Assembly (NCBI RefSeq): GCF_904849725.1
Contig: NC_058521.1
Location: 142,566,744 to 142,630,743, forward strand
Reading direction: 5' to 3'
Length of the DNA: 64,000 bases
Source: Hordeum vulgare subsp. vulgare
Taxonomy: Eukaryota > Streptophyta > Magnoliopsida > Poales > Poaceae
The position numbers were made by a program, and so were the translations under genes. Position 1 is the stretch's first letter. Each line of letters opens with the position of its first letter. Positions 1 through 10,846 of this stretch are shown here, one piece after another. Below the pieces are notes generated by a model. That model saw nothing but the letters and a program-made list of their open reading frames with translations, did not search any database and was not told the DNA's origin.

Positions 1-2016
1 CGTTACACCCCGGGAAGGCATCCCCTCTTTCGTCTTCAATCCAACGGTAACGTTACTTGGGGCTATATTTTTATTCACCACATGTTATGTGTTTTTCTTG
101 GAGCGTCTTGTATCGTAGGAGCCTTTTATTTTTGTTGTGTCACAATCTTCCTTGCTGCACACCTAGAGAGATAAACATGCACTCACCATGATTTTGTCGA
201 GCTTCACTTATATCCTTTGGTTAGATAATTCAGCTCACATGTGCTTCACTTAAATCTTTTGAGCTAGTTGATTTTGCTCTGTGTGCTTCACTTATATCTT
301 TTAGAGCACAGCGACGCGTGGCTTGGTAGTTGATATATGCTATGAAAGTAGTCTCAAAAGGGGTAGTTATCCAAAGGGATATGAAAACTTCCACCTTCAT
401 GTGCATTGAGTGGTTAGAGAAGTTTGATTCATCTCAATTAGTTTTGAGTTGTGGTTGTGGTAATATTGAAGTTATACTAGTAAGGTGTTGTGGATCTAGA
501 AATACTTGTGTTGAAGTTAGTGATTCCCGTAGCATGCACGTTTGGTGAACCGCTATGTGATGAAGTCTGAGCATGATTAGTGTATTGATTGTCATCCTTT
601 GTGTGGCGGTCGGGATCACGCGATGGTTTATACCTACCAACCCTACCCCTAGGAGTATGCGTTGAATGCTTTGTTTCGATTACTACTAAAACTTTTGCAA
701 CAAGTATATGAGTTCTTCATGACTAATGTTGAGTCCATGGTTTAGATGCACTTTCTCCTTCCACCATCACTATCTTCTTTAGTGCCGTGCAACTTTCGAT
801 GGTGCATAAAACCCACCATTAGCCTCCCTCAAAACAGCCACCATACCTACCTACTATGGCTTCTTCAAAGCCATTATGAGATATATTGCCATGCAACTAC
901 CACCATGACATGTGCCACCACTTCTACATTTCCATTGCATGATCATAAGATAGCTAGCATGATGTTTCCATTAATGTCTATGCCATGCTAGATCATTGTC
1001 ACGGTACACTACCTAAGGCATTCCTTATAGAGTCATCATTGCTCTAAGTTTTGAGTTGTAAGTGTGATGATCATCATTGATGGAGAATTGCCCGATGTGA
1101 GGAAATAAAAGAGGCCAGCGAAGCCCTTTACGAAAAGAGGCCAAAGATGCCCACCAAAATAAAAAAATAAAAAATAAAAAATAAAATAAAAAAGTGGCCA
1201 AAGATCCCACCAAAAAAATGAGAGAAAAAGAGAGAAGGGACAATGCTACTATATTTCCACACATGTGTTTATTAAGCACCATGATCTTCATGATTGAGAG
1301 TCTCTCGTTTTGTCACCACCATATAGCTAGTGGGAAATTTTCATTATATAACTTGGCTTGTATATTCCAATGATAGGCTTCCTCAAAATTGCCTTAGGTC
1401 TTCATGAGCAAGCAAGTTGGATGCACACCCACTAGTTTTCTTTAAGAGCTTTTACATACTCTTAGCTCTAGTGCATCATTTGTATGGCAATCCCTACTCA
1501 TTCACATTGATATCTATTGATGAGCATCTCCACAGCTCATTGATATGCCTAGTCAATGTGACCATCTTCTCCTTGTTTGCCTTGCAACCTCCACCACACT
1601 CCATTCCACTTATAGTGCTAAAACCATGGCTCACGCTCATGTATTGCGTGAGAGTTGAAAAGGTTTGAGAAAGTAAAGGTGTGTAAACAATTACTTGGCC
1701 AATACCGAGGTTGTGCATGATTTAAATTCGTTGTGCAAGGATGATAGAGCATAGCAGACTATATGATTTTGTAGGGATAACTTTCTTTTGGCCTTGTTAT
1801 TTTGAAAGTTCATGATTACCTTGCTAGTTTGCTTGAAGTATTATCGTCTCCACGTCAATAGCAAACTATTGTTTTGAATCTAATGGATCTGAACATTCAC
1901 GTCACATAAGAGGAGTTACAAAGGACATCTATACTAGGTAGCATGAAAGCATAAAAAATTTCATTCTTTATCACTTCCTTACTCGAGGACGAGCAGGAGT
2001 TAAGCTTGGGGATGCT
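1..2016 (+). mobile_element. Element A: 3' internal part of an Athila-lineage LTR retrotransposon (partial)
   Basis: This stretch is AT-rich, has no long open frame, and ends in a polypurine tract directly before an LTR, so it is the 3' non-coding part of an element whose 5' part lies left of the window. The short frames inside it are not supported as genes. It holds an A-rich block (about 1160-1195) and a segment with repeated cttcacttatatc motifs (about 205-305). From memory it resembles the 3' region of Sabrina/WHAM-type elements of Triticeae; the lineage is an inference and the family name was not tested. Confidence 0.75.
2001..2016 (+). promoter_or_regulatory. Polypurine tract of element A
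   Basis: A purine-rich run (aagcttggggatgct) ends exactly where the LTR starting TGATACG begins. This is the expected primer for plus-strand synthesis and identifies the LTR at 2017 as a 3' LTR of the sequence to its left. Confidence 0.75.
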
Positions 2017-3575
2017 TGATACGTCTCAAACGTATCTATAATTTTTGATAGTTTCATGCTGTTATCTTGTCAACTTTGGATGTTTTATATACCTTTTATA
2101 TCTTTTTTGGGACTAACTTATTAATTCAGTGCCGAGTGCCAATTCCTGTTTTTTCTGTGTTTTTGACTCTTTTCAGATCTGATTTTGGAACGGAGTCCAA
2201 ACGGAATAAAATCCCCGAAATATTTTTTTCCAGAACAGAAGAAGATCGGGGGACTTGAGGGCCAAGGCAGGAGGCCCACAGGGAGCCCACAAGCCCTGAC
2301 GCCGCGGCCAGGGGGGGCCCGTGGCGACCAGGCTTGTGGCCTCCCTGGCGCTCCCCTGCCCTAGCTCTTTGGCCTATATATTCCCTAAAATCCCAGAAAA
2401 ATCAGGGCGTCCATGAAACCACTTTTCCGCCACCGCAAGCTTCCGTTTCCGCGAGATCTCATCTGGAGACCCTTGTCGGTGCCCTACCGGAGGGGACTTT
2501 GGGGCTCGAGGGCTTTTACTTCAACATCATCACCCCTCCAATGACTCGTGAATAGTCCACTTCAGACTTACGGGTCCGTGGTTAGTAGCTAAATGACTTC
2601 TTCTCTCTCTTGGATCTTCAATAGAAAGTTCTCCATGATCTTCATGGAGATCTATCCAATGTAATCCTCTTTGGCGGTGTGTTTGTCGAGATCTGATGAA
2701 TTGTGGATTTGTGATCAGATTATCTATGAATTATATTTGAGTCTTTGCTGATTTCTTATATGCATGAATTGATATCCTTGTAAGTCTCTCCGAGTCTTGG
2801 GTTTTGTTTGGCCAACTAGATCTATGATTCTTGCAATGGGGGGAGTGCTTAGTTTTGGGTTCATACCGTGCGGTGACCTTTCCGAGTGACAGAAGGGGCA
2901 GCAAGGCACGCATCATGTTGTTGCCATTAAGGGTAACAAGATGGGATTTCATCATAGATTTGAGATTGTCCATCTACATCATGTCATCTTGCTTAAGGCG
3001 TTACTCTGTTCTTATGAACTCAATACACTAGATGCATGCTGGATAGCGGTCGACATGTGGAGTAATAGTAGTAGATGCAGAAAGTATCGGTCTAATTGTT
3101 TTGGACGTGATGCCTATAGATATGATCATTGCTGTAGATAACGTCATGACTTTGCGCAGTTCTATCAATTGCTCGACAGTAATTCGTTCACACACCGTCT
3201 ACTTGCTTTCATGAGAGAAGCCACTAGCAAACACTACGGCCCCCGGGTCTATTCACAACCATCGTCTCCACTTTTACTTTTACTTTGCTTTGTTTACTGT
3301 TTGCTTTCAGTTCTCACTTTGCAAACAATCTATAAGGGATTAACAACCCCTTCATAGCGTTGGGTGCAAGCTCTTTGTGTTTGTGTAGGTACTTGTGACT
3401 TGACGCGATCCTCCTACTGGATCGATACCTTGGTTCTCAAACTGAGGGAAATACTTACTGCCGCAGTGCTACATCACCCTTTCCTCTTCAAGGGAACACC
3501 AACGCAAGGCTCCAAGGCCGCGGGGAATCCTTTGCATATTTGCCAAGGAAGTCCCTGTAGGCGTAGCCAGCAGCA
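2017..3575 (+). repeat. LTR 1 (A/B family)
   Basis: It starts TGATACGTCTC after a polypurine tract and ends around cagca about ten bases before a primer binding site, giving about 1.56 kb. A hairpin lies at 2287-2339 and a TATATA box at 2375. The same LTR recurs at 5764-6388 plus 63605-64000. A GTGAGT-like donor is missing here (the text reads gtgaatag near 2548), but its sister LTR has gcgtgagtag near 6294. The exact 3' end is uncertain by a few bases. Confidence 0.85.
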
Positions 3576-3585
3576 GAAGGATTCC

Positions 3586-3602
3586 TGGCGCCGTTCCCGG
3601 GG
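3586..3602 (+). promoter_or_regulatory. Primer binding site after LTR 1
   Basis: tggcgccgttcccgggg differs by one base from the tggcgccgttgccgggg site seen after the LTRs of D and E. It matches the tRNA-Asp-type primer site known for Athila elements. Its presence to the right of LTR 1, with a polypurine tract to the left, means that this LTR is shared between two internal regions. Confidence 0.75.
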
Positions 3603-3696
3603 AAGGTCTTTTGTTGCCGTAGCAACGGCCACCCGTGCTACCCAGGCGCATGGGGGCTGGGCGGCGGCCCAGGCGCCCGCGGTGTGCCGCATCGAC

Positions 3697-4026
3697 ATGG
3701 GGGACCTCAGCGCACATGACGCGTTGCGGATGGTGAGAGAGATGCTCCACCAATGACCGACTCCAGGGGGCTTCGATGCTTGGTCGGACCACATCATGGA
3801 GCTGATCGCCATCGCCCAGAAGACCATCCGGCCTGGTACACCTCCAAGGCCACAGGCGCCGGACGCCGGGGGCTTGCACCGCGTGCCGGCCCCCGAACCC
3901 GCAAGCCTCGGGCCCCTGCCCGCTCTGGGCAGGGCCGAAAGAGACGTGCTCCGCGCTGCCCTCCACCTCCTCCAGACCGCACCGACCGGCTCTGAAGCGC
4001 GCCACACCGACAACCACCAGGGATGA
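3697..4026 (+). pseudogene. Degraded gag-like fragment in element B
   Basis: A frame opens at an ATG at 3697, stops at a TGA (3754-3756), then continues in the same frame to 4026. The peptide after the stop (PGGFDAWSDHIMELI) has the look of a Gypsy gag N-terminus. Beyond 4026 the frame breaks further. I do not recognise a full gag core, and no gag zinc knuckle is visible. The long minus-strand frames over the same region (up to 349 codons) are shadows produced by high GC content. Confidence 0.3.
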
Positions 4027-4984
4027 TAAGACAACTGCGGGACGACCGACGCGCACGCTGGCACGCATCACCGAAACCAGGTCGACCCTCGACAGCCAGG
4101 GGCGGCCCGACAGGAGCGCTCCATCCGGCGCAACCAGTAGAGGGCGGAGGCGATGGCGCGGATGAACTACAACAACGGAGCCATGATAGGACATTAAGGC
4201 GGAAGCCAGCACCGGGCGGCGACGGGGCCGGCCGACGGCGGTAGCAGGAGCAAGGGCCTTTGCGCGGAGGCCTACCGCAGGAAGACCTTCGAGAAGCACA
4301 GCTGGGGGGATCCCCCTCCGCCGCCAAGAGGGATGACCACCATCATGCTGATGACCGGACGTGGGGGACGGGCAAGCGCCTACGAGGAGCCATATATGCC
4401 ATAGTATGCGGCGCTCACTGATCCTCCGGACGAGGAAGAGTTTCAAGCGTCCCCCCGGGGCGCCTACCCTCCTCAGGAGTAAGGAGCGTTTGGGGGCTCC
4501 TCCATGAGCCGGGCCCAAGGGGCCCGGTCACGAGGGAGCCCTCAAATTGCGGGGCATGGCACCAGCTACCTCACCCCGTGGAGGTACTACGTGAGGCTAA
4601 ACTCACGGGCCTCAGGAGGATGAGTCGAATGCCGCGACGAGACACCAGCGGCGTGGATCACCCGCGGCGACCAAAGCGCATGCATGGGCGTCAGGGGCCA
4701 GGCCATGCACGACGTTCCTGAAGTGCAAGGGGGCTTCAACTATTCGGCGAGGCAATTTTTTGGATGTGCTGCCTTAAGGGGTGCGTGCTCACTATACGGA
4801 TCCCAACTACCTAGGGCGTACTCCTGCAAGTTGCTCTCTTTACAATTCCTGTTTCAGCCACTTGGCAACCTAACCCGCTGCTTTGCTTGCGTCGCGACAA
4901 CCGGTCGACCACAATACAACGCCCCATCGCGGGGGTTGGGGAGCCCCGCGGCCCCTCAGGATCACGGTCAACAGGATGAAATCA

Positions 4985-5610
4985 GAGTCGCTTGAGCCTC
5001 CAAGGGGGCTCCGGAGCATGGCGCTCCAGGAGCCTTACCGGTTATAAGGCCACCCGCCTCCGTTGATATCGTCCTTGGTGATCCGGTCGTTATCGGGGGA
5101 GGCAAGGCCTGACCATGTAGCCGAGATCGTTTATTTGGTCTCAGGCAACGGAGATCGGGAAATGTGCAGGACCGGGTCCTGGCGACGCAGAGCCGCTTGA
5201 ACGTCAAAAAGGGGGCTCCGGAGCATGGTGCTCCAGGAGCCTTACCGGTCATGAGGCCACCTGCCGCCCCTGACAACATCCTTGATCAAGATATTGTCGG
5301 GGGAAGCAGGGCCTGACCCCGCGGCTACATCTGTTCACTCGGTCACATGCAACAGCACTCGGGAAATGAGCGGGACTGGACCCTGACAATGTAGAGCCGC
5401 TTGAACATTGGAAGGGGTCTCCTGAGCATCGTGCCTCAGGAGCCTCACCAGTCATAAGGACACAAGCTACCCTTGACAGCGTCCCTGATCCGGTCGGTGT
5501 CAGGGGAAGCAGGGCTCGACCCCGTAGCTACATTCGTTCACTCGGTCACACGCAACGGCGGTCGGGAAATGCGCGGTACTGCTACCTGACAACATAGAGC
5601 CATAAAAGCC
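4985..5610 (+). repeat. Tandem repeat, about 3 copies of a ~210-bp unit
   Basis: Each unit begins near ggggctccggagcatg and continues through a gaccccgyrgctacat block, a cggtcacacgcaac block and cgggaaatg. Starts lie near 5008, 5213 and 5411. The last unit runs into a TATA-like stretch near 5610. Repeats of this kind directly before a promoter-like segment suggest duplicated U3 or enhancer DNA; this role is an inference. Confidence 0.65.
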
Positions 5611-5763
5611 CTTAAATAGGCCTCCGGGAGGGAGCGCAAGCACACAAGACCCGCATCAACCCTTAGCACATCAGCGCGGTCTCGCGACGCACCAGCGTCG
5701 CCACTGCATCGACTCTACATCGTCCTTCAATCCTTTCGGAATCTACTTCATCCCGTGACACTC

Positions 5764-6388
5764 TGATACATCTCCAACGTATCTATAATTTTTGATGGTT
5801 CCATGCTATTATCTTGTCAAACTTTGGATGTTTTCTATGCCTTTTATATCTTTTTTGGGACTAACTTATTAACTCAGTGCCAAGTGCCAGTTCATGTTTT
5901 TTCTGTGTTTTTGACCCTTTTCAGAGGAGGATTTTAAACGGTGTCCAAATGGAATAAAACTTCCGAAAAGATATTTTCCGGAACAGAAGATACGCACGCG
6001 ACTTGAGAACCAAGGCAGGGGCCACGAGGGGAGCCCACAAGCCCCCTAGGCGCGGCCAGGGGGGACGCGCTTAGCAGACTTGTGGGCCCCCTGTGGCTCT
6101 TCTGCCCTACCGCTTCCGCCTATAAATACAGAAAAATTCCAAAACTGCAAAAGAGATCCATGAAAATACTTTTCCGCCGCAGCAAGCTTCTGTCTCCGCA
6201 AGATCCCATCTGGGGCACGTTCTGGTGCCCTGCTGGAGGGGGGATTCGAATACGGAGGGCTTCTTCATCAACACCATGACCTCTCCGATGATGCGTGAGT
6301 AGTTCACCATAGACCTTCGGGTCCATTTCTAGTAGCTAGATGCTTTCTTCTCTCTCTTGGATATTCAATACAAAGTTCTCCATGATCT
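5764..6388 (+). repeat. LTR 2 (A/B family), left part, split by element C
   Basis: It starts TGATACATCTCC and is collinear with 2017-2640 of LTR 1. It stops at the 5-bp target GATCT (6384-6388), where element C is inserted. It carries the hairpin at 6032-6090 and a TATAAATA box at 6121. The rest of the LTR is found 57 kb to the right. Confidence 0.9.
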
Positions 6389-7590
6389 TGACAACCCATA
6401 AGTATAGGGGATCGCAACAGTTTTCGAGGGTAGAGTATTCAACCCAAATTTATTGATTCGACTCAAGGGGAAGCGAAAGAATATTCTCAAGTATTAGCAG
6501 TTGAGTTGTCATTTCAACCACACCTGAAAGATTTGGTGTCTGTAGAAAAATATCAGTAGCAAAGTAGTATGATAGCAGCAGTAGCAACAGTAACGAGTAG
6601 CAGCAAAGTAACAACAGTAGCAACAGAGTAACAGCTGCAGCAGTGACAGCAGTAGCGGCAAAGTAACGTAGCAAGGACCAGTAGTAAAAGACTCATAGGC
6701 ATTGGATCGGTGATGGATGATTATGCCGGATGTGATTCATCATGTAACAGCTATAACACAGAGAGATATGTAACTATCCCCCGTTCGTCAATCTAATGTA
6801 GGCATGTATTCCGTATGTAGTCATACGTGCTTAGGGAAAAGAACTTGCATGACATCTATTGTCCATCCCTCCCGTGACAGCGGGGTCCTAATGGAAAGTA
6901 CAAGATATTAAGGTTCTCCTTTTAATAGAGAACCGAACCAAGGCATTAACAGTTGGTGAATACATGAACTCCTCATACTATGGTCATCTCCGGGTGTGGT
7001 TCCGGCTATTGTCACTCTGGGGTTGCCGGGTCATAACACATAGTAGGTGACTACAACTTGCAAGATAGGATCTAAATCACACATATATTGGCGACAACAT
7101 AATAGGTTCAGATCTGAAATCATGGCACTCGGGCCCTAGTGACAAGCATTAAGCATGTCAAAGTAGTAGCAACATCAATCTCAGAACATAGTGGATACTA
7201 GGGATCAATCCCCGCCAAAACTAACTCGATTACATGATAGATCTCATCCAACCCATCATCGTCCAGCAAGCCTACGATGAGATTACTCACAAACGGTGAA
7301 GAACATCATGGAATTTGCGATGGAGGAATGTTGATGATGATGATGGCGACGATCTCCCCTCTCCGAAGCCCAGAACGGACTCCAGATCTGCCCTCTAGAG
7401 GAAGAATAGGAGGTGGCGGCACCTGCGTATCATAAAACGTGAGGAATCTTTCTCCCTGATTTTTTTCCGGACGAAACGGAATATATAGAGCTGAGATTAG
7501 AGGCGGTGGAGCCTCGTGGGCCCCACAAGCCTGCCAGGCGCGGCCAGGGGGGGTGGCCGCGCCTCCTGGGCTTGTGGCCCACTGGCTCAC
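6389..7590 (-). repeat. 3' LTR of element C, distal part
   Basis: It matches 62185-63370 of the 5' LTR of C and is interrupted at the target CTCAC (7586-7590) by element E. It carries the hairpin at 7516-7582 and a minus-strand TATATA box at about 7481-7487. A CAG/CAACAG-rich stretch lies at 6560-6665. By eye about 6% of positions differ from the 5' LTR over the first 235 bp. Confidence 0.88.
7516..7582 (-). promoter_or_regulatory. Upstream hairpin and TATA box, 3' LTR of C
   Basis: Outer arms gtgggccccacaagcc and ggcttgtggcccac (as ggGCTTGTGGCCCAC) pair, and the inner stem is ggcgcggcc with ggccgcgcc. The TATA-like tatatat lies about 30 bp further along the minus strand (7481-7487). The 5' LTR of C has the same structure at 63308-63373, with two mismatches in the inner stem. 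Confidence 0.6.
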
Positions 7591-7822
7591 TCATACGTCT
7601 CCATCATATCTACTTTTCCGAACTCTTTTGCCCTTGTTTCGGACTCTAATTTGCATGATTTGAATGGAACTAACCTGGACTCACGTTGTTTTCAGCAGAA
7701 TTGCCTTGGTGTTATTTTTGTGCACAAATCAAAGTTCTCCAAACATCCTGAAAATTTACGGGGAGCATTTTTGGAAAATATGAAAAATATCTGCGCCAAG
7801 TTCCACCTGAGGGGGTGGGCCA

Positions 7823-7918
7823 GTGGGCCACAAGCCCTGGCTCCACCACCCCCTGGTGGCGGTGGGCATGCTTGTGGGGCCCACACGGCTGTGACGCCCC
7901 CAATTCCAGCTCTATAAG
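7823..7918 (+). promoter_or_regulatory. Upstream hairpin (7823-7884) and TATA box (7913-7918), 5' LTR of E
   Basis: The outer arms are gtgggccacaagc and gcttgtggggcccac. The inner stem is ccacc with ggtgg, unlike the ggcgcggcc stem of C. The TATAAG box follows 28 bp after the hairpin. The 3' LTR has the same arrangement at 31055-31116 and 31145. Confidence 0.6.
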
Positions 7919-8699
7919 TTCACTTTTGTCCCAGAAAAAATAAAGAGAGAAGTTTTCGTCGTGTTTGCGATACGGAGGCGACGCCACCACCTGTTCTTCA
8001 TCTGGAGGGCAGATCTGGAGTCCGTCTTGGGCTCCGGAGAGGGGAAATCGTCGCCATCGTCATCATCAACCTTCTTGCGTCTCCAATTCAATGAAGCTCT
8101 TCGTCGTTCGTGAGTAATCTATTCGTAGGCTCGTTGGGCGGTGATGAGTAGGATGAGATCTATCATGTAATCGAGTTAGTTTTGATGGGGATTGATCCCT
8201 AGTATCCACTATGTTCTGAGATGGATGTTGCTAATACTTTGCCATGCTTAATGCTTGTCAGTAGGGCCCGAGTGCCATGATTTCAGATCTGAAATTATTA
8301 TGTTGTCACCAATATATGTGTGTTTTAGATCCGATGTTGCAAGTTGTAGTTACCTACTATGTGTTATGATCCGGCAACCCCGGAGTGACAATAACCGGAA
8401 CCACTCCCGGTGATGACCATAGTTTGAGGAGTTCATGTGTTCACCAAGTGCTAATGCGTTGGTCCGGTTCTTTATTAAAAGGAGAACCTTAATATCCCGT
8501 AGTTTCCTTTTGGACCCCGCTGCCACGGGAGGGATGGACAATAGATGTCATGCAAGTTCTTTTCCTTAAGCACGTATGAAGACACACGGAATGCATGCCT
8601 CCATCACATTGACGAATGGGAGCTAGCCACATATCTCTCCGTGTTATAACTGTTGCATGATGAATATCATCCAAACAAATCACCGACCCATTGCCTACG

Positions 8700-8960
8700 A
8701 GTTTGTCCTACTGCTGCTGCTACTGCTGTTGCTGCCGCTGTTACTTGTCTTGCTCTGCTGCTGTTACTATTGTTGCTACTGCTGTTACTTGTCTTGCTCT
8801 GCTGTTGTTACTACTGTTGCTACTGCTATTACTTGTCTTGCTCTGCTGCTACTGTTGCTACTACTATCGCTTGCTACTGTTGCCACTTGCTACTGCTGTC
8901 ACTACTGCTGTTCCTTGCCACTGCCGTTACTCGCTACTTTGCTGTTACTACTTTGCTTGC
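8700..8960 (+). repeat. CTG/TTA-rich degenerate tandem repeat in the LTR of E
   Basis: Units of about 45 bp (ctgctgttactactg, then ttgctactgctgttac, then ttgtcttgctctg) repeat about four times and then decay. The same block occurs at 31937-32185 (E 3' LTR), 46820-47100 and 56140-56400 (D), and in inverted form at 6560-6665 and 62350-62460 (C). Copy number differs between LTRs. Confidence 0.75.
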
Positions 8961-9242
8961 AGATACTAATCTTTCAGGTGTGGTTGAATCTGAAAAATTC
9001 AACTGCTAATACTCGAGAGTATTCTCTCACCTCCTGTTTGGTGATCAACAAATTTGGGTCGAATACTCTACCCTCGAAAACTGCTACGATCCCACGCGCT
9101 GGTGGGCCATCAACAACATTCTTCTAGTTTCGATTGCCGGAGAGTGCTAGCAACATTCTTCTGGTGCCGCTGCTGCTGTTATGGAGTCAGCATTTTTCTG
9201 GCGCCACTGCCGGGGAAGCACAGCTGACATCAAGCATTTTTC

Positions 9243-9260
9243 TGGCGCCGTTGCCGGGGA
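9243..9260 (+). promoter_or_regulatory. Primer binding site of element E
   Basis: tggcgccgttgccgggg lies 10 bp after the LTR end at 9232. It is the tRNA-Asp-type primer site typical of Athila elements. Similar but decayed copies lie just upstream, inside the LTR. Confidence 0.8.
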
Positions 9261-9310
9261 GGTATTGCTATATTCTCGGAGTCACTTGGGATTTATATCT
9301 GCTGATCACT

Positions 9311-10502
9311 ATGAAGAATCTGAAGGATCCGAAGACCAAAGTCTTGCCCTCAACTACGAGGGGAGGTAAGGAATTGCCATCTAGCTCTGCACTTGATTCA
9401 CCTTCAGTTATGAGTAAGTTTGCGACATCACCTCCTGCTAGAAATCTTGATATGTCGCCTGTGCTTGATGATGCTTATGATGCTACTCCTAGAGATGCCA
9501 TGCTTGATACTATGCCTGATGATACTATGCTTGATACTATGCCTGATGATACTATGCTTGATACTATGCCTGATGATACTATGCTTGATACTATGCCTGA
9601 TACTGCTTTGCCTGATATTGCTAGAGATGCTATGCTTGATACTGCTAGAGATGCTATGGCTGATGATGCTATGCTTGATACTGCTAGAGATGCTACTTTG
9701 CCTGATGTTCCACTAGGGGTATTCCTTGATGCTCATATTGCTAGAGTTACTGCCAATGCTCGTGATGCTTCTGAAACTACCGATACTATTGATATAGAAC
9801 CTGCTTTTGCTCCTGCTAGATCTAGCTCTCCTAGATATGAATTGCCTGATATACCTAAGGATTACGTTATGGAGGGAGAGATAGCTGAGGATTTTCCTGC
9901 GTGTAAGCATGCCTATGACGCTGAGAAATTACTTCTCAAGTGGAAGGAAAAATCTCTGAAAGCTAAGATGAAATACGACCCAAAGTTTGCCACTTCACCT
10001 ATCTTTATCACCGATAAGGATTATGAATTCTCTGTCAATCCCGAGCTAATCTCTCTAGTCGAATCTGATCCTTTTCATGGTTATGAGTCTGAGACGGTCG
10101 TAGCCCATCTTGCCAAACTACACGATATAGCCAACCTTTTCAAGAGTGAGGAGAAGATCCGCCACTACTATATCCTTAAGTTGTTCCCTTTCTCTCTAAA
10201 GGATGATGCCAAAGTCTGGTTCACCTCTCTTGCTCCTGGATGTGTGAGTAGTCCCCAGGAGATGGTCTATTACTTCTGTGAGAAATATTTCCCTACCCAT
10301 AAGAAGCAAGCTGCCTTGGAGGAAATATACAACTTTGCTCAACTCCAAGAAGAGAGTCTTCCAGAAGCTTGGGGGAGGCTCGTCCAGCTACAAAATGCTT
10401 TGCCTGATCACCCTCTTAAGAAGAACGAGATACTTGATATCCTCTATAACGGACTTACCGGTGCCTCTAGAGACCACCTAGATAGTTGGGCCGGTTGTGT
10501 TT
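9311..10502 (+). pseudogene. gag: gag of element E, first part (split by transposon H)
   Basis: The frame starts at an ATG at 9311 (MKNLKDPKTK), at the same place as in D. It has a low-complexity acidic region with repeated MLDTMPDD units, then a gag core around IRHYYILKLFPFSLKDD and WFTSLAPG, typical of the retrotransposon gag family that builds the cytoplasmic particle. It is open to the insertion point of H at 10503-10505. After H the frame meets a TGA (about 12761) where D has CGG, so the gene was not functional even without H. Confidence 0.85.
9490..9725 (+). repeat. Coding minisatellite in gag of E
   Basis: A 27-bp unit (gatactatgcctgatgat plus actatgctt) is repeated about four times in frame and is followed by looser copies with gctagagat. 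It encodes acidic MLDTMPDDT-type repeats. D and C have the same region with different units and copy number. Confidence 0.75.
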
Positions 10503-10846
10503 TTAGAGCATCTCCAACAGCCTCGCTTCGCGCCGCGCCCAAAAAATGTATTTACAGCGCGCGCTCCGGCTGGTTTAGCGCAGGGATAGACGCTGGCTCC
10601 AACAGCCGCGCTATAATGCAGCGCGCGCGCGCCGCTCCAGCAGTGCCCAAAAATGGAGCGCGCGCAGCAGGCACAAACCACATATACATTTCAAAAAATA
10701 GGAGAAAAACGATCAAACAAACAAAATAAATCAACAAGAAATAGTTATTACAACTCAAACAAATAGTTTATCGTTCAGTACAACGAATAATGCAATAAAC
10801 ACAACCAATAGTTCATGAACAATACAATACAAATAATGCAATCAAA

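Larger units (their letters stand above)
3603..5763 (+). mobile_element. Element B: GC-rich internal region without pol
   Basis: This 2.2-kb region lies between two LTRs of the same family. It is much more GC-rich than the internal part of A. I see no reverse transcriptase, integrase or protease motif. A short gag-like fragment lies at its start and a three-copy tandem repeat near its end. Around 5590-5660 the sequence (ccataaaagcccttaaatagg, then a transcript-leader-like stretch) looks like a promoter of a different LTR family, so the region may be chimeric. No polypurine tract is visible directly before the LTR at 5764, which is unusual for a normal element. Confidence 0.6.
7591..9232 (+). 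repeat. 5' LTR of element E
   Basis: This 1.64-kb LTR pairs with 30823-32474. In order it holds a TATA box (7913-7918), a GTGAGT site near 8110, a conserved region around 8140-8650, a CTG/TTA-rich repeat (8700-8960), a ttgcttgcag splice-acceptor-like site near 8960, and three primer-site-like repeats at the 3' end (about 9112-9220). The donor and acceptor suggest a leader intron inside the LTR; this is an inference. Leu/Cys-rich frames over the repeat are artefacts. Confidence 0.9.

Noticed and set aside
3469..4518. 349-codon minus-strand frame and overlapping frames in element B
   Set aside because: Arg/Pro/Gly-rich with overlapping long frames on both strands; this is what GC-rich DNA gives by chance. 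No domain seen.
8653..9127. Leu/Cys-rich frames (also 31885-32201, 46764-47150, 56061-56505)
   Set aside because: They are translations of the CTG/TTA-rich LTR repeat in three frames; not membrane proteins.
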